Assembly: GCA_035765635.1 (NCBI GenBank)
Contig: DASTWZ010000038.1
Location: 67,667-131,666 of the forward strand
From: EW11 sp035765635
Lineage (GTDB): Bacteria > Verrucomicrobiota > Verrucomicrobiia > Opitutales > Opitutaceae
Direction: 5' to 3'
DNA length: 64,000 nt
In this document: piece after piece, positions 7,260 through 16,729 of the stretch
How the letters are laid out: each line of letters starts with the position of its first letter
Position numbering within the stretch: the first letter of the stretch is position 1
The notes under the pieces: generated by a model
Databases searched by the model: none
What the model was told of the DNA's origin: nothing
The model's input: the letters and a program-made list of their open reading frames with translations, nothing else
Program-made: the position numbers and the translations under genes

Positions 7260-9260
7260 TTAATATCGCCAAGCCGCTTTGATATAAACGCTTCGCGTAA
7301 GCTCCACTCGATGCGCTCCTGGCGGCCCGTACTCGGGGTGATTTTTATTCAATAAATTCTGCCCGACCACGCTTATATCAATCCTTGGCGTGACCTTCCA
7401 ACCGAGCCGCAGATCCAGCTCTGCATAACTCGGAACGCTCGCGAGCCGCCCTCCATTATTGATCGGCAGCCGATCGACCCAGCGGAGTTGCGCATCGGCT
7501 TCGATCTTTCGGCCCAGGTCCATGGATGATCTTAACGAGAACTGATGCCTCGGATCGGCCGTTTCATTCAATCCGTTGTTCAAATCGAATTTCCCGTCTT
7601 CCACCGTCACGTTTTCCTCCAAGTAACTGTAGCCACCGGTGAGACGCCACCAAGGCAGGGCTTGCCAAGTCGACGTGAGTTCGAGGCCATGCGTGTCGGC
7701 GCGGAGGTCGTTGGCGAAAACAAATGGTATCAATGTAACCGGAGTGGTTCGAACGCTTCTGAGATTATCATAATGATTATAGAACGTCGCGACGGACGCC
7801 ACGAGCGTTGGCGTCAGCGCGATACGATAACCCAGTTCGTAAGCAACGACGCTTTCGGAATCAAAGTCACTGCCGCCTGATAATATAACGAGTGGAGGCG
7901 AGGGTTGCGCGAGATCGCGATCGATACGCGAAGGCGTGCGCACGGCGCGGGAAACGGCGGTCCATAATAAACTATCGCGATTCACCGCCCACTGAAAGCG
8001 GATCGTGGGTTCAACTTCCCAGCCTGTATAATCATTATGTTCGACCTTGGAGCCGAGCGTGAGGGTGGTTTCGAAAGGCAGGCGGAAGGCGGCTTGTCCA
8101 AAACCACTGAATAGTTCCTGGCGCAATTTGGGCGGGTTGAAGGCCAGCGCGGGCGCGGCCTTGAAGTCGTCATTAGTCGCGCGGTACCCGGTGCCCCACA
8201 CGAGTTGCATCGCCTTCCAGATCGGAAGCTGATGCTGAAAATCGACGTCGAACGTTTCGAGGACGTCGTGCACCAAGCCGGGCGCCGCGAAAATGCTGAG
8301 CGCCGGCTGTTCCAACTCGGTCCTGTCATAATAAACCTGCAGCGCCATCTGCGAGCCATTGGGCATCTTTTGTTGCCATCGACTCAGGACGTTGGCGCCG
8401 TCGACCGTCGATTCCCCTCCGGCGACATACCCTTCTTTGCCGTGATAGATGTCGCCTTGCACAGTGAGGCTCGCGGCGGAAGTCACGTCAGCATCGATGC
8501 GGAAGCCGGCCTGATTGATGGCGGAGCCATCGTTCGCGCGACTGCCGTCAGGCAGTTGCTCTTCACCGGTATCGATCGATTGGCCGTAAACGCGGTAAAA
8601 CACTTTCGAGGAAGCCTGACCTCCGTACCTGAAGGCATAATTTCCGCGGAGTTGCGTGCCTGCCGCAGCTTCGGCGTAAGATCCGAGAGTCTCACTCGCG
8701 GGCTTCGAGATGATATTGATCACGCCGTTCACGGCGTTTGCGCCCCAGAGCGTTCCGCCGGGGCCGCTGATCACCTCGATACGTTCGATGTCTTCGAGAA
8801 TATAATTCTGCACATCCCACCGCACTCCCGAAAACAGCGGTGTATAGAGCGTGCGCCCGTCCATGAGCACGAGCAGCTTGTTGGACAGATCCGTGTTGAA
8901 TCCGCGGGCGCTGATCGCCCAGTCATGCGCGCTCTTGGCGCCGACATCGAGATTGCTCGCGAGACGAAGGGCCTCGGGCAGCGTTGTCGCGGCCGAGCGG
9001 CGGATTTCCTCGCTCGAGATGACCTGCACAGCGGAAGCCGTTTCACTCAGTTTTTCGGGACGGCGTGAGACCGACGTGACCTGCACTTGCGTCAGTTCTT
9101 CCAAACTGAGTTGTTTCAGCTCGTCAAATCGCGCGTCGGCTGGAACTTCCTGGGCAAAACCCACGGAATGCAAAGTCCCGATGCAGCCAAAGGCCACGCC
9201 CAGGAACACCCCCAACCGACCCGAAGTCGCACTCTTTCTGGATAAAAAGTTCAATATCAC
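7260..9260 (-). CDS. TonB-dependent outer-membrane receptor (BtuB/CirA type)
   Basis: A 666-aa receptor of the smaller, siderophore/cobalamin-like class. The signal peptide ends near GFAQE. A short TonB-box-like region (LTQVQVTSVSR) precedes the plug domain (about residues 60-165, with RGFNTDLSNKLLVLMDGRT and INIISKP). The beta-barrel runs to a C-terminal aromatic (KAAWRY), as needed for BAM assembly. The first codon is GTG at 9260 with no clear ribosome-binding site, only a palindrome just upstream. It diverges from a YfiR-family gene, a pairing often seen in bacteria where the receptor is linked to c-di-GMP control. Substrate unknown. Confidence 0.88.
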   Translation of the reverse strand: MILNFLSRKSATSGRLGVFLGVAFGCIGTLHSVGFAQEVPADARFDELKQLSLEELTQVQVTSVSRRPEKLSETASAVQVISSEEIRRSAATTLPEALRLASNLDVGAKSAHDWAISARGFNTDLSNKLLVLMDGRTLYTPLFSGVRWDVQNYILEDIERIEVISGPGGTLWGANAVNGVINIISKPASETLGSYAEAAAGTQLRGNYAFRYGGQASSKVFYRVYGQSIDTGEEQLPDGSRANDGSAINQAGFRIDADVTSAASLTVQGDIYHGKEGYVAGGESTVDGANVLSRWQQKMPNGSQMALQVYYDRTELEQPALSIFAAPGLVHDVLETFDVDFQHQLPIWKAMQLVWGTGYRATNDDFKAAPALAFNPPKLRQELFSGFGQAAFRLPFETTLTLGSKVEHNDYTGWEVEPTIRFQWAVNRDSLLWTAVSRAVRTPSRIDRDLAQPSPPLVILSGGSDFDSESVVAYELGYRIALTPTLVASVATFYNHYDNLRSVRTTPVTLIPFVFANDLRADTHGLELTSTWQALPWWRLTGGYSYLEENVTVEDGKFDLNNGLNETADPRHQFSLRSSMDLGRKIEADAQLRWVDRLPINNGGRLASVPSYAELDLRLGWKVTPRIDISVVGQNLLNKNHPEYGPPGAHRVELTRSVYIKAAWRY

Positions 9261-9263
9261 CGC

Positions 9264-9281
9264 TAGATAAGCACTTATCTA
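9264..9281. promoter_or_regulatory. 18-bp palindrome between TonB receptor and yfiR-like gene
   Basis: TAGATAAG-CA-CTTATCTA is a perfect inverted repeat 3 bases from the GTG start of the receptor gene. Its position in the divergent spacer suggests an operator. As RNA it would also form a hairpin over the receptor's ribosome-binding region. Confidence 0.5.
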
Positions 9282-9438
9282 TATGAATGATCGCGCGACA
9301 ACTCTAGCGAAGAACTGCGGGGCAATTCCCGGGGATCGCTACGGTAACGCTACTCTAGGCGGATGCTTGTTTATAGGCGCCAATCCCGATCAATGTAGAT
9401 CGCCTAGTGTCGATCCGCGCAGCCAAAGACACGCCCGA

Positions 9439-9993
9439 TTGAAAATCACTTTTCGCACCTCAACTCTTTTTGCTCTTTTTCCGCTCTTGTTGAATGGCGG
9501 GCGGGCGGCTGCGGAGCAGTCTCGAAGGGCATTTCTCCCTGACGAGGTGAAGGCGGTATTCGTCATCAATTTCTGTCATTTCACAACCTGGCCGCCGGCA
9601 GCGTTTTCGTCTGCCAACTCGCCCATTCAGATTGGCGTGCTGGGAAATTCCCCCTTTACCGAGTTGCTGCGCGTGGCCGCGCAAAACGAGTCGGTCGGCA
9701 ATCGGCGAATCGAAGTCCGGCGCGTCGATTCGTGGAACGAGCTTGAAAATATCCAGTTACTTTTTGTCCCGGAAAATGCGGAACGGCGATTTGAACAATG
9801 GCCGCAGGAAACCGCGACCAAGACCCTTACGGTGGGTGAGGCCCGAGATTTTCTCAGAGATGGCGGCCACCTCCAACTCATCCAGGATGCGGGCCGAATC
9901 CGGATCGCCGCGAATCTCGACGCCCTCAAGCAAACCGAACTCCAACTCAGTTCGAATCTACTTCGTATAGCCGACGTCGCCGCGAGACCATGA
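9439..9993 (+). CDS. YfiR-family (DUF4154) periplasmic protein
   Basis: A secreted protein of about 184 aa whose mature part matches the YfiR/HmsC-like family: EVKAVFVINFCHFTTWPPAAF, then IQIGVLGNSPF, and the closing motif near LQLSSNLLRIADV. YfiR in Pseudomonas is a periplasmic repressor of the diguanylate cyclase YfiN. I prefer the TTG at 9439, which puts a good signal peptide (FRTSTLFALFPLLLNGG) at the N-terminus; the ATG at 9283 would add 52 residues of no visible character. No GGDEF or histidine-kinase gene is adjacent; a chloride channel follows. Confidence 0.8.
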   Translation: MKITFRTSTLFALFPLLLNGGRAAAEQSRRAFLPDEVKAVFVINFCHFTTWPPAAFSSANSPIQIGVLGNSPFTELLRVAAQNESVGNRRIEVRRVDSWNELENIQLLFVPENAERRFEQWPQETATKTLTVGEARDFLRDGGHLQLIQDAGRIRIAANLDALKQTELQLSSNLLRIADVAARP

Positions 9994-10044
9994 AGGCCCG
10001 CCGAGTGATGACTCCTACTGCGACCTGACGCGCTAGGAATCACC

Positions 10045-11403
10045 ATGTCCCCCACTTTCGTGAAGTCGCTATTCGATATTCGGGAGCACCTGACGAGCCT
10101 GCGTCAGCTGATCGTCTGGACCGCACTGGTCGTTCCAGTTGCCATTCTCTCGGGCTCAGCGAGCGCGCTTTTCTTGTGGGGCCTCGAACGCGTCACAGAG
10201 CTGCATTGGCAATACAGTTGGCTGCTCTTCCTTCTGCCGGTGGCGGGCGTCGCAGTCGGTTGGGTTTACCAGCGGGTCGGCAAATCCGCGGAGGGCGGCA
10301 ACAACCTCATCATCGATCAAATTCACGAGCCAGGGGGCGGCGTGCCCGCGCGCATGGCTCCGCTGATTTTCGTGAGCACGCTCGTGACTCACCTTTTCGG
10401 CGGGTCTGCCGGTCGCGAGGGAACGGCGGTGCAGATGGGCGGAAGCCTCGCGAGCGCGTATGGCCGGCTTTGCAAATTCGACGCCGAAAAGATGCGCGTG
10501 CTGCTCATGGCCGGCGTGGCCGCGGGCTTCGGATCGGTTTTTGGCACGCCGCTCACGGGAGCGATCTTCGCGATGGAAGTGCTCGTGATTGGGCAGGTTC
10601 AATACAACGCCCTCATCCCGGTGCTCGTCGCGAGCATCGTCGCCGACTTCACCTGCTCCGCCTGGGGCGTGCATCACGCCATCTATAAAATCGCCATCAC
10701 CGATTCCGCGAATCTCCACGCGGTGCTGGACGGCGTCCTCCTCGCGAAAGTCGTCCTCGCGGCCGTCGCCTTCGGTCTCACCGCGATGCTCTTCGCGGAA
10801 CTCACCCATGGTTTCCAGCATGCACTGAAAAAAATCACTCCGAGCGCTCCGTTGCGCGCGGCGATCGGCGGCGCCGTCGTGATCGGCCTCGTGTATCTCG
10901 TAGGCACGCACGATTACCTCGGTCTGGGTGTTTACGGGCGCACTCCGGAATCGGTTTCGCTGCTCTCCTCTTTCCGGGCAGGCGGCGCCACGCCGTGGAG
11001 CTGGTGGTGGAAACTGCTGTTCACCGCGGTAACACTTTCCGCGGGTTTCAAAGGTGGCGAAGTGACGCCGCTTTTCTTTATCGGCGCCGCCCTGGGCAAC
11101 ACGCTCGCCACGCTGTGCGGCGCGCCGGTGGACCTGTTCGCCGGGCTGGGCTTCATCGCCGTGTTCGCCGGAGCCACCAACACTCCGCTGGCGTGCACCA
11201 TCATGGGAATCGAACTCTTTGGCGCGCACTACACGGTCTATTTCGCCGTGGCCTGTTTCGTGGCGTATTATTGCAGCGGCCACTCGGGCATCTATTCCGC
11301 TCAACGCGTCGGCATTCCGAAAAAGAAATCCGACCTGCTTCCACCCAACGTCACGCTGCGTGAACTCCGTGAACGCCGGAAATCCGGCGATCCGCGCCGC
11401 TGA
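10045..11403 (+). CDS. CLC-family chloride channel/transporter
   Basis: A 452-aa polytopic inner-membrane protein of the CLC family. The second signature GREGTAVQMG places the gating glutamate at E125, and GGEVTPLFFIGAALG is the equivalent of the GxFxP loop. The first signature is not canonical: GSGIP is replaced by sequence around GGNNLIIDQ, so ion selectivity may differ. No CBS domains are present. AGGAA lies 6 bases before the ATG. It would exchange or conduct chloride or a similar anion such as fluoride or nitrate. Confidence 0.88.
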   Translation: MSPTFVKSLFDIREHLTSLRQLIVWTALVVPVAILSGSASALFLWGLERVTELHWQYSWLLFLLPVAGVAVGWVYQRVGKSAEGGNNLIIDQIHEPGGGVPARMAPLIFVSTLVTHLFGGSAGREGTAVQMGGSLASAYGRLCKFDAEKMRVLLMAGVAAGFGSVFGTPLTGAIFAMEVLVIGQVQYNALIPVLVASIVADFTCSAWGVHHAIYKIAITDSANLHAVLDGVLLAKVVLAAVAFGLTAMLFAELTHGFQHALKKITPSAPLRAAIGGAVVIGLVYLVGTHDYLGLGVYGRTPESVSLLSSFRAGGATPWSWWWKLLFTAVTLSAGFKGGEVTPLFFIGAALGNTLATLCGAPVDLFAGLGFIAVFAGATNTPLACTIMGIELFGAHYTVYFAVACFVAYYCSGHSGIYSAQRVGIPKKKSDLLPPNVTLRELRERRKSGDPRR

Positions 11404-11412
11404 TCTTTTGTC

Positions 11413-12108
11413 TCATCGTAGAGAAACCAGCGGGCCCATCGCGCCGCGGCGTCTATATAAAAGTATGCCCGCGAATAAAACGAACGAAGCAGCGAATCCG
11501 TACTGCGCCGGTTCGGGGATGGCCGTCAGCGCTGCGCCGTAAATCCGCGCGCCAAAAGGATACCCGGTGAATTGGTCACCGTACGGTTCTATGAAATAAT
11601 CGAATTCGCGAGCGGCGGAGGTGGTTCCGAAATATGGATAGGCCAGAGGCATGGCTACGCCGGTTATTCCTTCCGACTCACCGGAACCTGCGCCGTCGAA
11701 GATGAGCGCATAACGTCCAGGCTGTAGATCCCAACTCAGGTTTTCCGCGCCGACCCATACTCCCGGAATTCCTGGATGCGGCTCAGTCGAGGGATAAAAT
11801 GTGATCGAGGGAAAAAGATTATCGGTCTCAACCATCGAATATTCCTCGGGGACAATGGCCATGGTGAGACTATACATTTCGCCAAAACCAGTGAAGTACC
11901 CGGATATTCCGGTGACGCGCGTGGCTTCCGTCAGTTCGAAACCGGCGATATGGCGGCCATAGCTGGTCCGGTATTCATTCGGCCCGCCTTGCGGACGTTC
12001 AAGTAGAAGTTCGGCGCGAGCTTCGCAGACGAGTGACAACGCCGCGAGGCCAAGTCCGCCCAAGATATAATATCGAAAGGCGTGAGAAAAAGTAGCGGTG
12101 GCTTTCAT
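11413..12108 (-). CDS. PEP-CTERM sorted surface protein
   Basis: A 231-aa exported protein with a signal peptide (cleavage near ARAE). A C-terminal sorting signal is made of the PEP motif (AIPEPAQYG), a hydrophobic helix (FAASFVLFAGILLY) and a basic tail (RRRG). This is the substrate signature of exosortase (EpsH/XrtA-type) systems, used for export and surface anchoring along with exopolysaccharide. The body is a beta-rich domain without a known name. No exosortase gene is in the window. It converges on the chloride-channel gene. Confidence 0.85.
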   Translation of the reverse strand: MKATATFSHAFRYYILGGLGLAALSLVCEARAELLLERPQGGPNEYRTSYGRHIAGFELTEATRVTGISGYFTGFGEMYSLTMAIVPEEYSMVETDNLFPSITFYPSTEPHPGIPGVWVGAENLSWDLQPGRYALIFDGAGSGESEGITGVAMPLAYPYFGTTSAAREFDYFIEPYGDQFTGYPFGARIYGAALTAIPEPAQYGFAASFVLFAGILLYRRRGAMGPLVSLR

Positions 12109-12325
12109 GGAGAAATAGGGGCGCCCGCACCCTACTCTTGGCCGGGCGACCGAACATCAGGCAATCGGCGCGGCGGAGCTAGGCATTCCCCTTGTATTCG
12201 CATGTTCCGTGGAAACAGATCAGCGCCGCGTTCCTGCACTTCGCGTTATTCGCGGACAAAAATTTGGCCACGTTCTCCGTCGTGCCATGTCGACATCCTC
12301 GAATTCTTGAAACTTGTTTTAGCTC
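12109..12325. promoter_or_regulatory. Spacer upstream of RND efflux operon
   Basis: This 217-base divergent spacer should hold promoters for the PEP-CTERM gene and the efflux operon. A segment near 12235-12265 (CTTCGCGTTATTCGCGGAC) has the look of dispersed intergenic repeats, but no second copy is in the window. No TetR or MarR operator could be made out. Confidence 0.35.
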
Positions 12326-13549
12326 ATGAGTCTGTCCACACGCAGAATTTCCTTCCTCCCCGGACGCGTTGCGGCGTTCGCCTTCGCCGCTCTCGGAGTG
12401 TTCGCGCTTCTCCCGGGTTGCGGCAAAAATAAAAAGGCGGAAGGCGCAGCCGCTCCCCAGCCGCTGGAAGTGAGCGTGATCACCGTGAAACCCGAGACGG
12501 TTACGCTCACGCGCGAACTGCCGGGCCGGACGTCTGCGTTCCGCGTGGCGGAGGTCCGCGCCCGGATCAACGGCATCGTCCAGAAACGGCTCTTCACCGA
12601 GGGCACGGACGTGAAAGAGGGCGATGTGCTTTTTGAAATCGATCCCGCGCCGTACCAAGCCGTGCTCGACAGCGCCAAAGCCACGCTGGCCCGCGCCGAA
12701 GCCAGCCTCGCTTCCGCCCAAGCCCAGGCCGATCGCTTCAAGGATCTCGTCGCCACGCACGCCGTCGCGAAGCAAACTTACGACGATGCCGTCGCGACCG
12801 CGCTGGCGTTGAACGCCGACGTCGCCGCCGGCAAAGCCGCAGTGCGCAGCGCCGAAATCAATCTCGGCTACACCCGCGTCACAGCGCCGATCAGCGGCCG
12901 CATCGGCCGGGCGGAGGTCACGGAGGGCGCCTACGTCCAACAGGGCACGGCCACCCTGCTCGCGACGATTCAGCAGCTCGATCCGCTCTACGTCGACCTG
13001 AGCCAGTCCGCCGACCAGGTGCTCAGCCTCAAGGAGGCCCTCGCCTCCGGCCGCCTCCAGCGAAGCAGCGAAGGCAACGCCCGCCTTCAGATCATCTTGC
13101 CCGATGGGAAAACCTATTCCGAAGACGGCTCTCTCGAGTTTTCCGATGTCTCGGTGAACACCGCCACCGGCACGGTCATGCTCCGCGGAACGATTCCGAA
13201 TCCCGGCATCGGCCTGCTGCCCGGCATGTTCGTCCGCGCGCGCCTGGCCGAAGGATCCGACGCTAACGCAATTCTCCTTCCCCAGTCTGTCGTGAGCCGC
13301 AACGCCAAGGGCGAGGCCACCGCCATGCTGGTCGGCGCCGACAACAAAGTGGAAACGCGCACCCTGCAAACGTCGCGCACCGTGGGCAACCGCTGGTTCG
13401 TGACCGGCGGGCTCAAGCCGGGCGATCGCGTGATCGCCGACAACCTCCAAAAGATCCGGCCTGGCATGTCGGTTAAACCTGTCCCCGCGGCAGAGACTGC
13501 TGCGCCGTCAAACGCCGCGACACCGGTTTCGTCCGGCGAAACCAAATAG
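12326..13549 (+). CDS. RND efflux periplasmic adaptor (AcrA/MexA type)
   Basis: Membrane fusion protein of a tripartite efflux pump. Its lipoprotein signal peptide has a lipobox (LLPGC, Cys32), so it is anchored to the inner membrane. The family order is visible: beta-barrel strand, lipoyl half (VRARINGIVQKRLFTEGTDV), alpha-hairpin (about residues 105-150, ATLARAEASLASAQAQADR), second lipoyl half (YTRVTAPISGRIGRAEVTEG), then beta-barrel and membrane-proximal domains. At 407 aa it is a normal length. It is the first gene of a three-gene operon. Confidence 0.95.
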   Translation: MSLSTRRISFLPGRVAAFAFAALGVFALLPGCGKNKKAEGAAAPQPLEVSVITVKPETVTLTRELPGRTSAFRVAEVRARINGIVQKRLFTEGTDVKEGDVLFEIDPAPYQAVLDSAKATLARAEASLASAQAQADRFKDLVATHAVAKQTYDDAVATALALNADVAAGKAAVRSAEINLGYTRVTAPISGRIGRAEVTEGAYVQQGTATLLATIQQLDPLYVDLSQSADQVLSLKEALASGRLQRSSEGNARLQIILPDGKTYSEDGSLEFSDVSVNTATGTVMLRGTIPNPGIGLLPGMFVRARLAEGSDANAILLPQSVVSRNAKGEATAMLVGADNKVETRTLQTSRTVGNRWFVTGGLKPGDRVIADNLQKIRPGMSVKPVPAAETAAPSNAATPVSSGETK

Positions 13550-13570
13550 TTTTTTCGGAGCTCTTTTCTC

Positions 13571-16500
13571 ATGGCCCGTTTCTTTATTGATCGACCCGTA
13601 TTCGCCTGGGTTATCGCCATCGTGATCATGGTGGCGGGCGTCCTTTCGATCCGCATCCTGCCCATCTCGCAGTACCCGAGCATCGCGCCCCCGGCGATCA
13701 CCATCCAGGCCTCGTATCCGGGCGCCTCCGCCAAGACGGTCCAGGACTCGGTCACCCAAGTCATCGAGCAACGCATGAGCGGTCTCGACGGACTGCGCTA
13801 CATGGAGTCGTCGAGCGACTCGGCTGGAAACGTGTCGCTCACGCTGACGTTCAATGCCGGAACCAACCCGGACATCGCCCAGGTCCAGGTGCAAAACAAG
13901 CTCGCCTTGGCCAATCCGTTGCTGCCTCAGGAAGTGCAGCAACTCGGCGTGCGCGTGACGAAGTCGGTGCGAAACTTTCTGCTCGTGCTCGGCTTTCGCT
14001 CGACGGACGGACGCATGACCGCGGCGGACATTGGCGACTTCGTGGTCAGCCAGGTGCAGGACCCGATCAGCCGCGTTCCCGGCGTCGGTGAAATCCAGAC
14101 CTTCGGCACCCAGTACGCGATGCGCATCTGGCTCGATCCGGATAAGCTCAACAACTACGGATTGATTCCGAGCGACGTGGCCGCAGCGATTCGCGCGCAA
14201 AACGCCCAGGTCTCGGCCGGTCAACTTGGCGCCTCGCCCGCGACCAAAGGCACGATGCTCAACGCGACGATGACGTCGCAGACGCGCCTGGAGCGCCCTG
14301 AGCAATTCGAAAATATTCTGCTGCGCGTGCTGCCCTCGGGTTCGCAAGTGCGGCTCCGCGATGTCGCGCGCGTCGAGCTCGGCGGAGAAAATTACCTGAC
14401 CAATGCCCGCTTCAACAGCCAACCGGCCTCCGGTATGGCGATTCGTCCCGCGACGGGCGCCAACGCGCTCGATACCGTCACCGCCGTGCGCGCGAAGATC
14501 GACGAGCTCAAACCCTTCTTCCCGGAAGGTCTCGAGGTCGTCTATCCGCTGGATACGACGCCGTTCGTGCGGCTCTCCGTCGAGGAGGTGATCAAGACGC
14601 TCGTCGAGGCGATCGTCCTGGTTTTCCTCGTGATGTATCTCTTCCTGCAGAATATCCGGGCGACGTTGATCCCCACGATTGCCGTGCCGGTGGTTCTGCT
14701 CGGCACGTTCGCCGTGATGGCCGCGGCGGGATTTTCCATCAACACGCTGACGCTTTTTGGCGTCGTGCTCGCGATCGGATTGCTTGTCGACGACGCCATC
14801 GTCGTGGTCGAAAACGTCGAGCGCGTGATGGGCGAGGAAGGTCTGCCGCCGAAAGAGGCCACGAAGAAATCGATGCAGCAGATCACAGGCGCGCTCGTGG
14901 GCATCGCCATGGTGTTGTCGGCGGTGTTCGTGCCGATGGCGTTTTTCGGCGGATCCACCGGCGTGATTTATCGCCAGTTCTCGATCACGATTGTCTCCGC
15001 GATGGCCTTGTCGGTCTTCGTGGCGATTGTGCTCACGCCGGCGCTTTGCGCGACGATTCTCAAGCCCGTCACGGCCGGCCACGCGTATTCGAAGCGCGGA
15101 TTTTTCGGCTGGTTCAATCGCGTGTTCGATCGCAGCGCGAACCGTTACGAAAAAGGCGTGCGAGGCGCGGTTAAGCGCAAGGGCCGCTCACTGATCGTCT
15201 ACGCGCTGATCGTCGGGGGACTGTTTTTTCTTTTCCAACGCATCCCGACCGGATTTCTGCCGGACGAAGATCAGGGCATTCTTTTCGCGCAGGCCCAGCT
15301 TCCTCCCGGTTCGACGACCGAACAAACCAGCGAGGTGCTCAAGAAAATCGAGCATCACTTCCTGGTTGATGAGAAGGAGAACGTCGACGGCATGTTCGGC
15401 GTCACCGGCTTCAGTTTCTCGGGTTCGGGCGAGAACCAGGCTCTCGCGTTCATCCACCTGAAAGATTGGGACCATCGGAAGCGCGCAGAGCAAAAAGTGA
15501 AGGCGATCCAAGGTCGGGCGATGGCCAAATTCCTCAAATTCAAAGACGCCTTTGCCTTCGCCTTTGCTCCGCCTGCGGTGCTCGAACTCGGCACGGCCAG
15601 CGGCTTTGATCTGCGACTGACGGACAACGGTTCGCTGGGTCACGACGCGCTCATGCAAGCGCGCAATCAGCTCCTCGGACTGGCCGCGGCGGACAAACGG
15701 CTGCGCAACGTGCGCCCGAACGGCCTCGAAGACACGCCGCAGTACAAGATCGATATCGATCAGGAAAAAGCCGCCGCGCTCGGCGTCTCCCTCGCCGACA
15801 TCAACTCCACGCTTTCCGCGGCGTGGGGCTCGGCCTACGTGAACGACTTCATCGATCGGGGCCGCGTGAAAAAAGTCTATCTTCAGGCCGACGCACCGTT
15901 TCGCATGCAGCCGGAGGACATCTATCGCTGGTACACTCGAAACAGCGCCGGCGAGATGGTGCCGTTCTCCAGTTTCGCGACGGCGCGGTGGACGCTGGGC
16001 TCGCCGAAATTGGAGCGCTTCAATGGTTCGCCATCTGTCTCGATCGCGGGCGAGCCGGCGGAAGGCGTCAGCACCGGCGAAGCCATGGCCGCGATGACGG
16101 AGCTCAGCGAGAAACTGCCGAAAGGATTCGGCCTCCAGTGGGCCGGACTCTCGTATGAAGAACGGCTCTCCGGCTCGCAGGGACCGGCGCTTTATTCGAT
16201 CTCGCTCCTGATCGTTTTCCTCTGTCTCGCCGCCTTGTACGAGAGCTGGTCGATCCCGGCCGCCGTGATCATGATCGTGCCTCTCGGCGTGATCGGCACG
16301 GTGCTCGCCGCGATGCTGCGTTCGCTTTCGAACGACATCTACTTCCAAGTCGGCTTGCTCACGATCGTCGGTCTGTCGGCCAAGAACGCCATTCTCATCG
16401 TCGAGTTCGCGAAAGAGAATTACGACCATGGCATGAGCTTGATTGACGCCGCCGCCCACGCGGCGCGCCAACGCCTGCGGCCCATCCTCATGACCTCGCT

Positions 16501-16729
16501 CGCCTTCGGCTTCGGCGTGCTTCCGTTGGCGGTGAGTTCGGGCGCGGGCTCGGGCAGCCAGAACGCCATTGGCACTGGTGTCATCGGCGGCACGGTGACG
16601 GCGACGCTGCTTGGAATCATGTTTGTCCCCGTGTTTTTCACATCCGTGTTGAGCCTCTTTCGCGTCAAGCCAGTGAAAGCAACAGCTCCAGTTTCGGAGC
16701 GCGCTCCGGAGAAGATTCGCCATGCCTAA
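13571..16729 (+). CDS. RND multidrug efflux pump (AcrB/HAE1)
   Basis: The 1052-aa inner-membrane proton/drug antiporter. It begins MARFFIDRPVFAWVIAI with the usual first helix. The proton-relay aspartates are in GLLVDDAIVVVENVERV (TM4), and the partner lysine is in SAKNAILIVEFAKE (TM10). Two large periplasmic loops and twelve membrane segments are in place. CGGAG lies about 10 bases upstream of the start. The hydrophobic-amphiphilic (HAE1) class exports drugs, dyes and detergents rather than metals. It starts 21 bases after the adaptor and overlaps the channel gene by 8 bases. Confidence 0.97.
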   Translation: MARFFIDRPVFAWVIAIVIMVAGVLSIRILPISQYPSIAPPAITIQASYPGASAKTVQDSVTQVIEQRMSGLDGLRYMESSSDSAGNVSLTLTFNAGTNPDIAQVQVQNKLALANPLLPQEVQQLGVRVTKSVRNFLLVLGFRSTDGRMTAADIGDFVVSQVQDPISRVPGVGEIQTFGTQYAMRIWLDPDKLNNYGLIPSDVAAAIRAQNAQVSAGQLGASPATKGTMLNATMTSQTRLERPEQFENILLRVLPSGSQVRLRDVARVELGGENYLTNARFNSQPASGMAIRPATGANALDTVTAVRAKIDELKPFFPEGLEVVYPLDTTPFVRLSVEEVIKTLVEAIVLVFLVMYLFLQNIRATLIPTIAVPVVLLGTFAVMAAAGFSINTLTLFGVVLAIGLLVDDAIVVVENVERVMGEEGLPPKEATKKSMQQITGALVGIAMVLSAVFVPMAFFGGSTGVIYRQFSITIVSAMALSVFVAIVLTPALCATILKPVTAGHAYSKRGFFGWFNRVFDRSANRYEKGVRGAVKRKGRSLIVYALIVGGLFFLFQRIPTGFLPDEDQGILFAQAQLPPGSTTEQTSEVLKKIEHHFLVDEKENVDGMFGVTGFSFSGSGENQALAFIHLKDWDHRKRAEQKVKAIQGRAMAKFLKFKDAFAFAFAPPAVLELGTASGFDLRLTDNGSLGHDALMQARNQLLGLAAADKRLRNVRPNGLEDTPQYKIDIDQEKAAALGVSLADINSTLSAAWGSAYVNDFIDRGRVKKVYLQADAPFRMQPEDIYRWYTRNSAGEMVPFSSFATARWTLGSPKLERFNGSPSVSIAGEPAEGVSTGEAMAAMTELSEKLPKGFGLQWAGLSYEERLSGSQGPALYSISLLIVFLCLAALYESWSIPAAVIMIVPLGVIGTVLAAMLRSLSNDIYFQVGLLTIVGLSAKNAILIVEFAKENYDHGMSLIDAAAHAARQRLRPILMTSLAFGFGVLPLAVSSGAGSGSQNAIGTGVIGGTVTATLLGIMFVPVFFTSVLSLFRVKPVKATAPVSERAPEKIRHA

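Noticed and set aside
8205..9068. A 287-codon plus-strand frame inside the TonB receptor region
   Set aside because: It is antisense to conserved plug-domain sequence and has no family features.
13508..15082. A 524-codon minus-strand open frame, and a 515-codon one at 15188-16735, opposite the RND pump gene
   Set aside because: They are antisense to a well-conserved pump gene, rich in Arg, His and Asp as expected from GC-rich reverse frames, and match no family.
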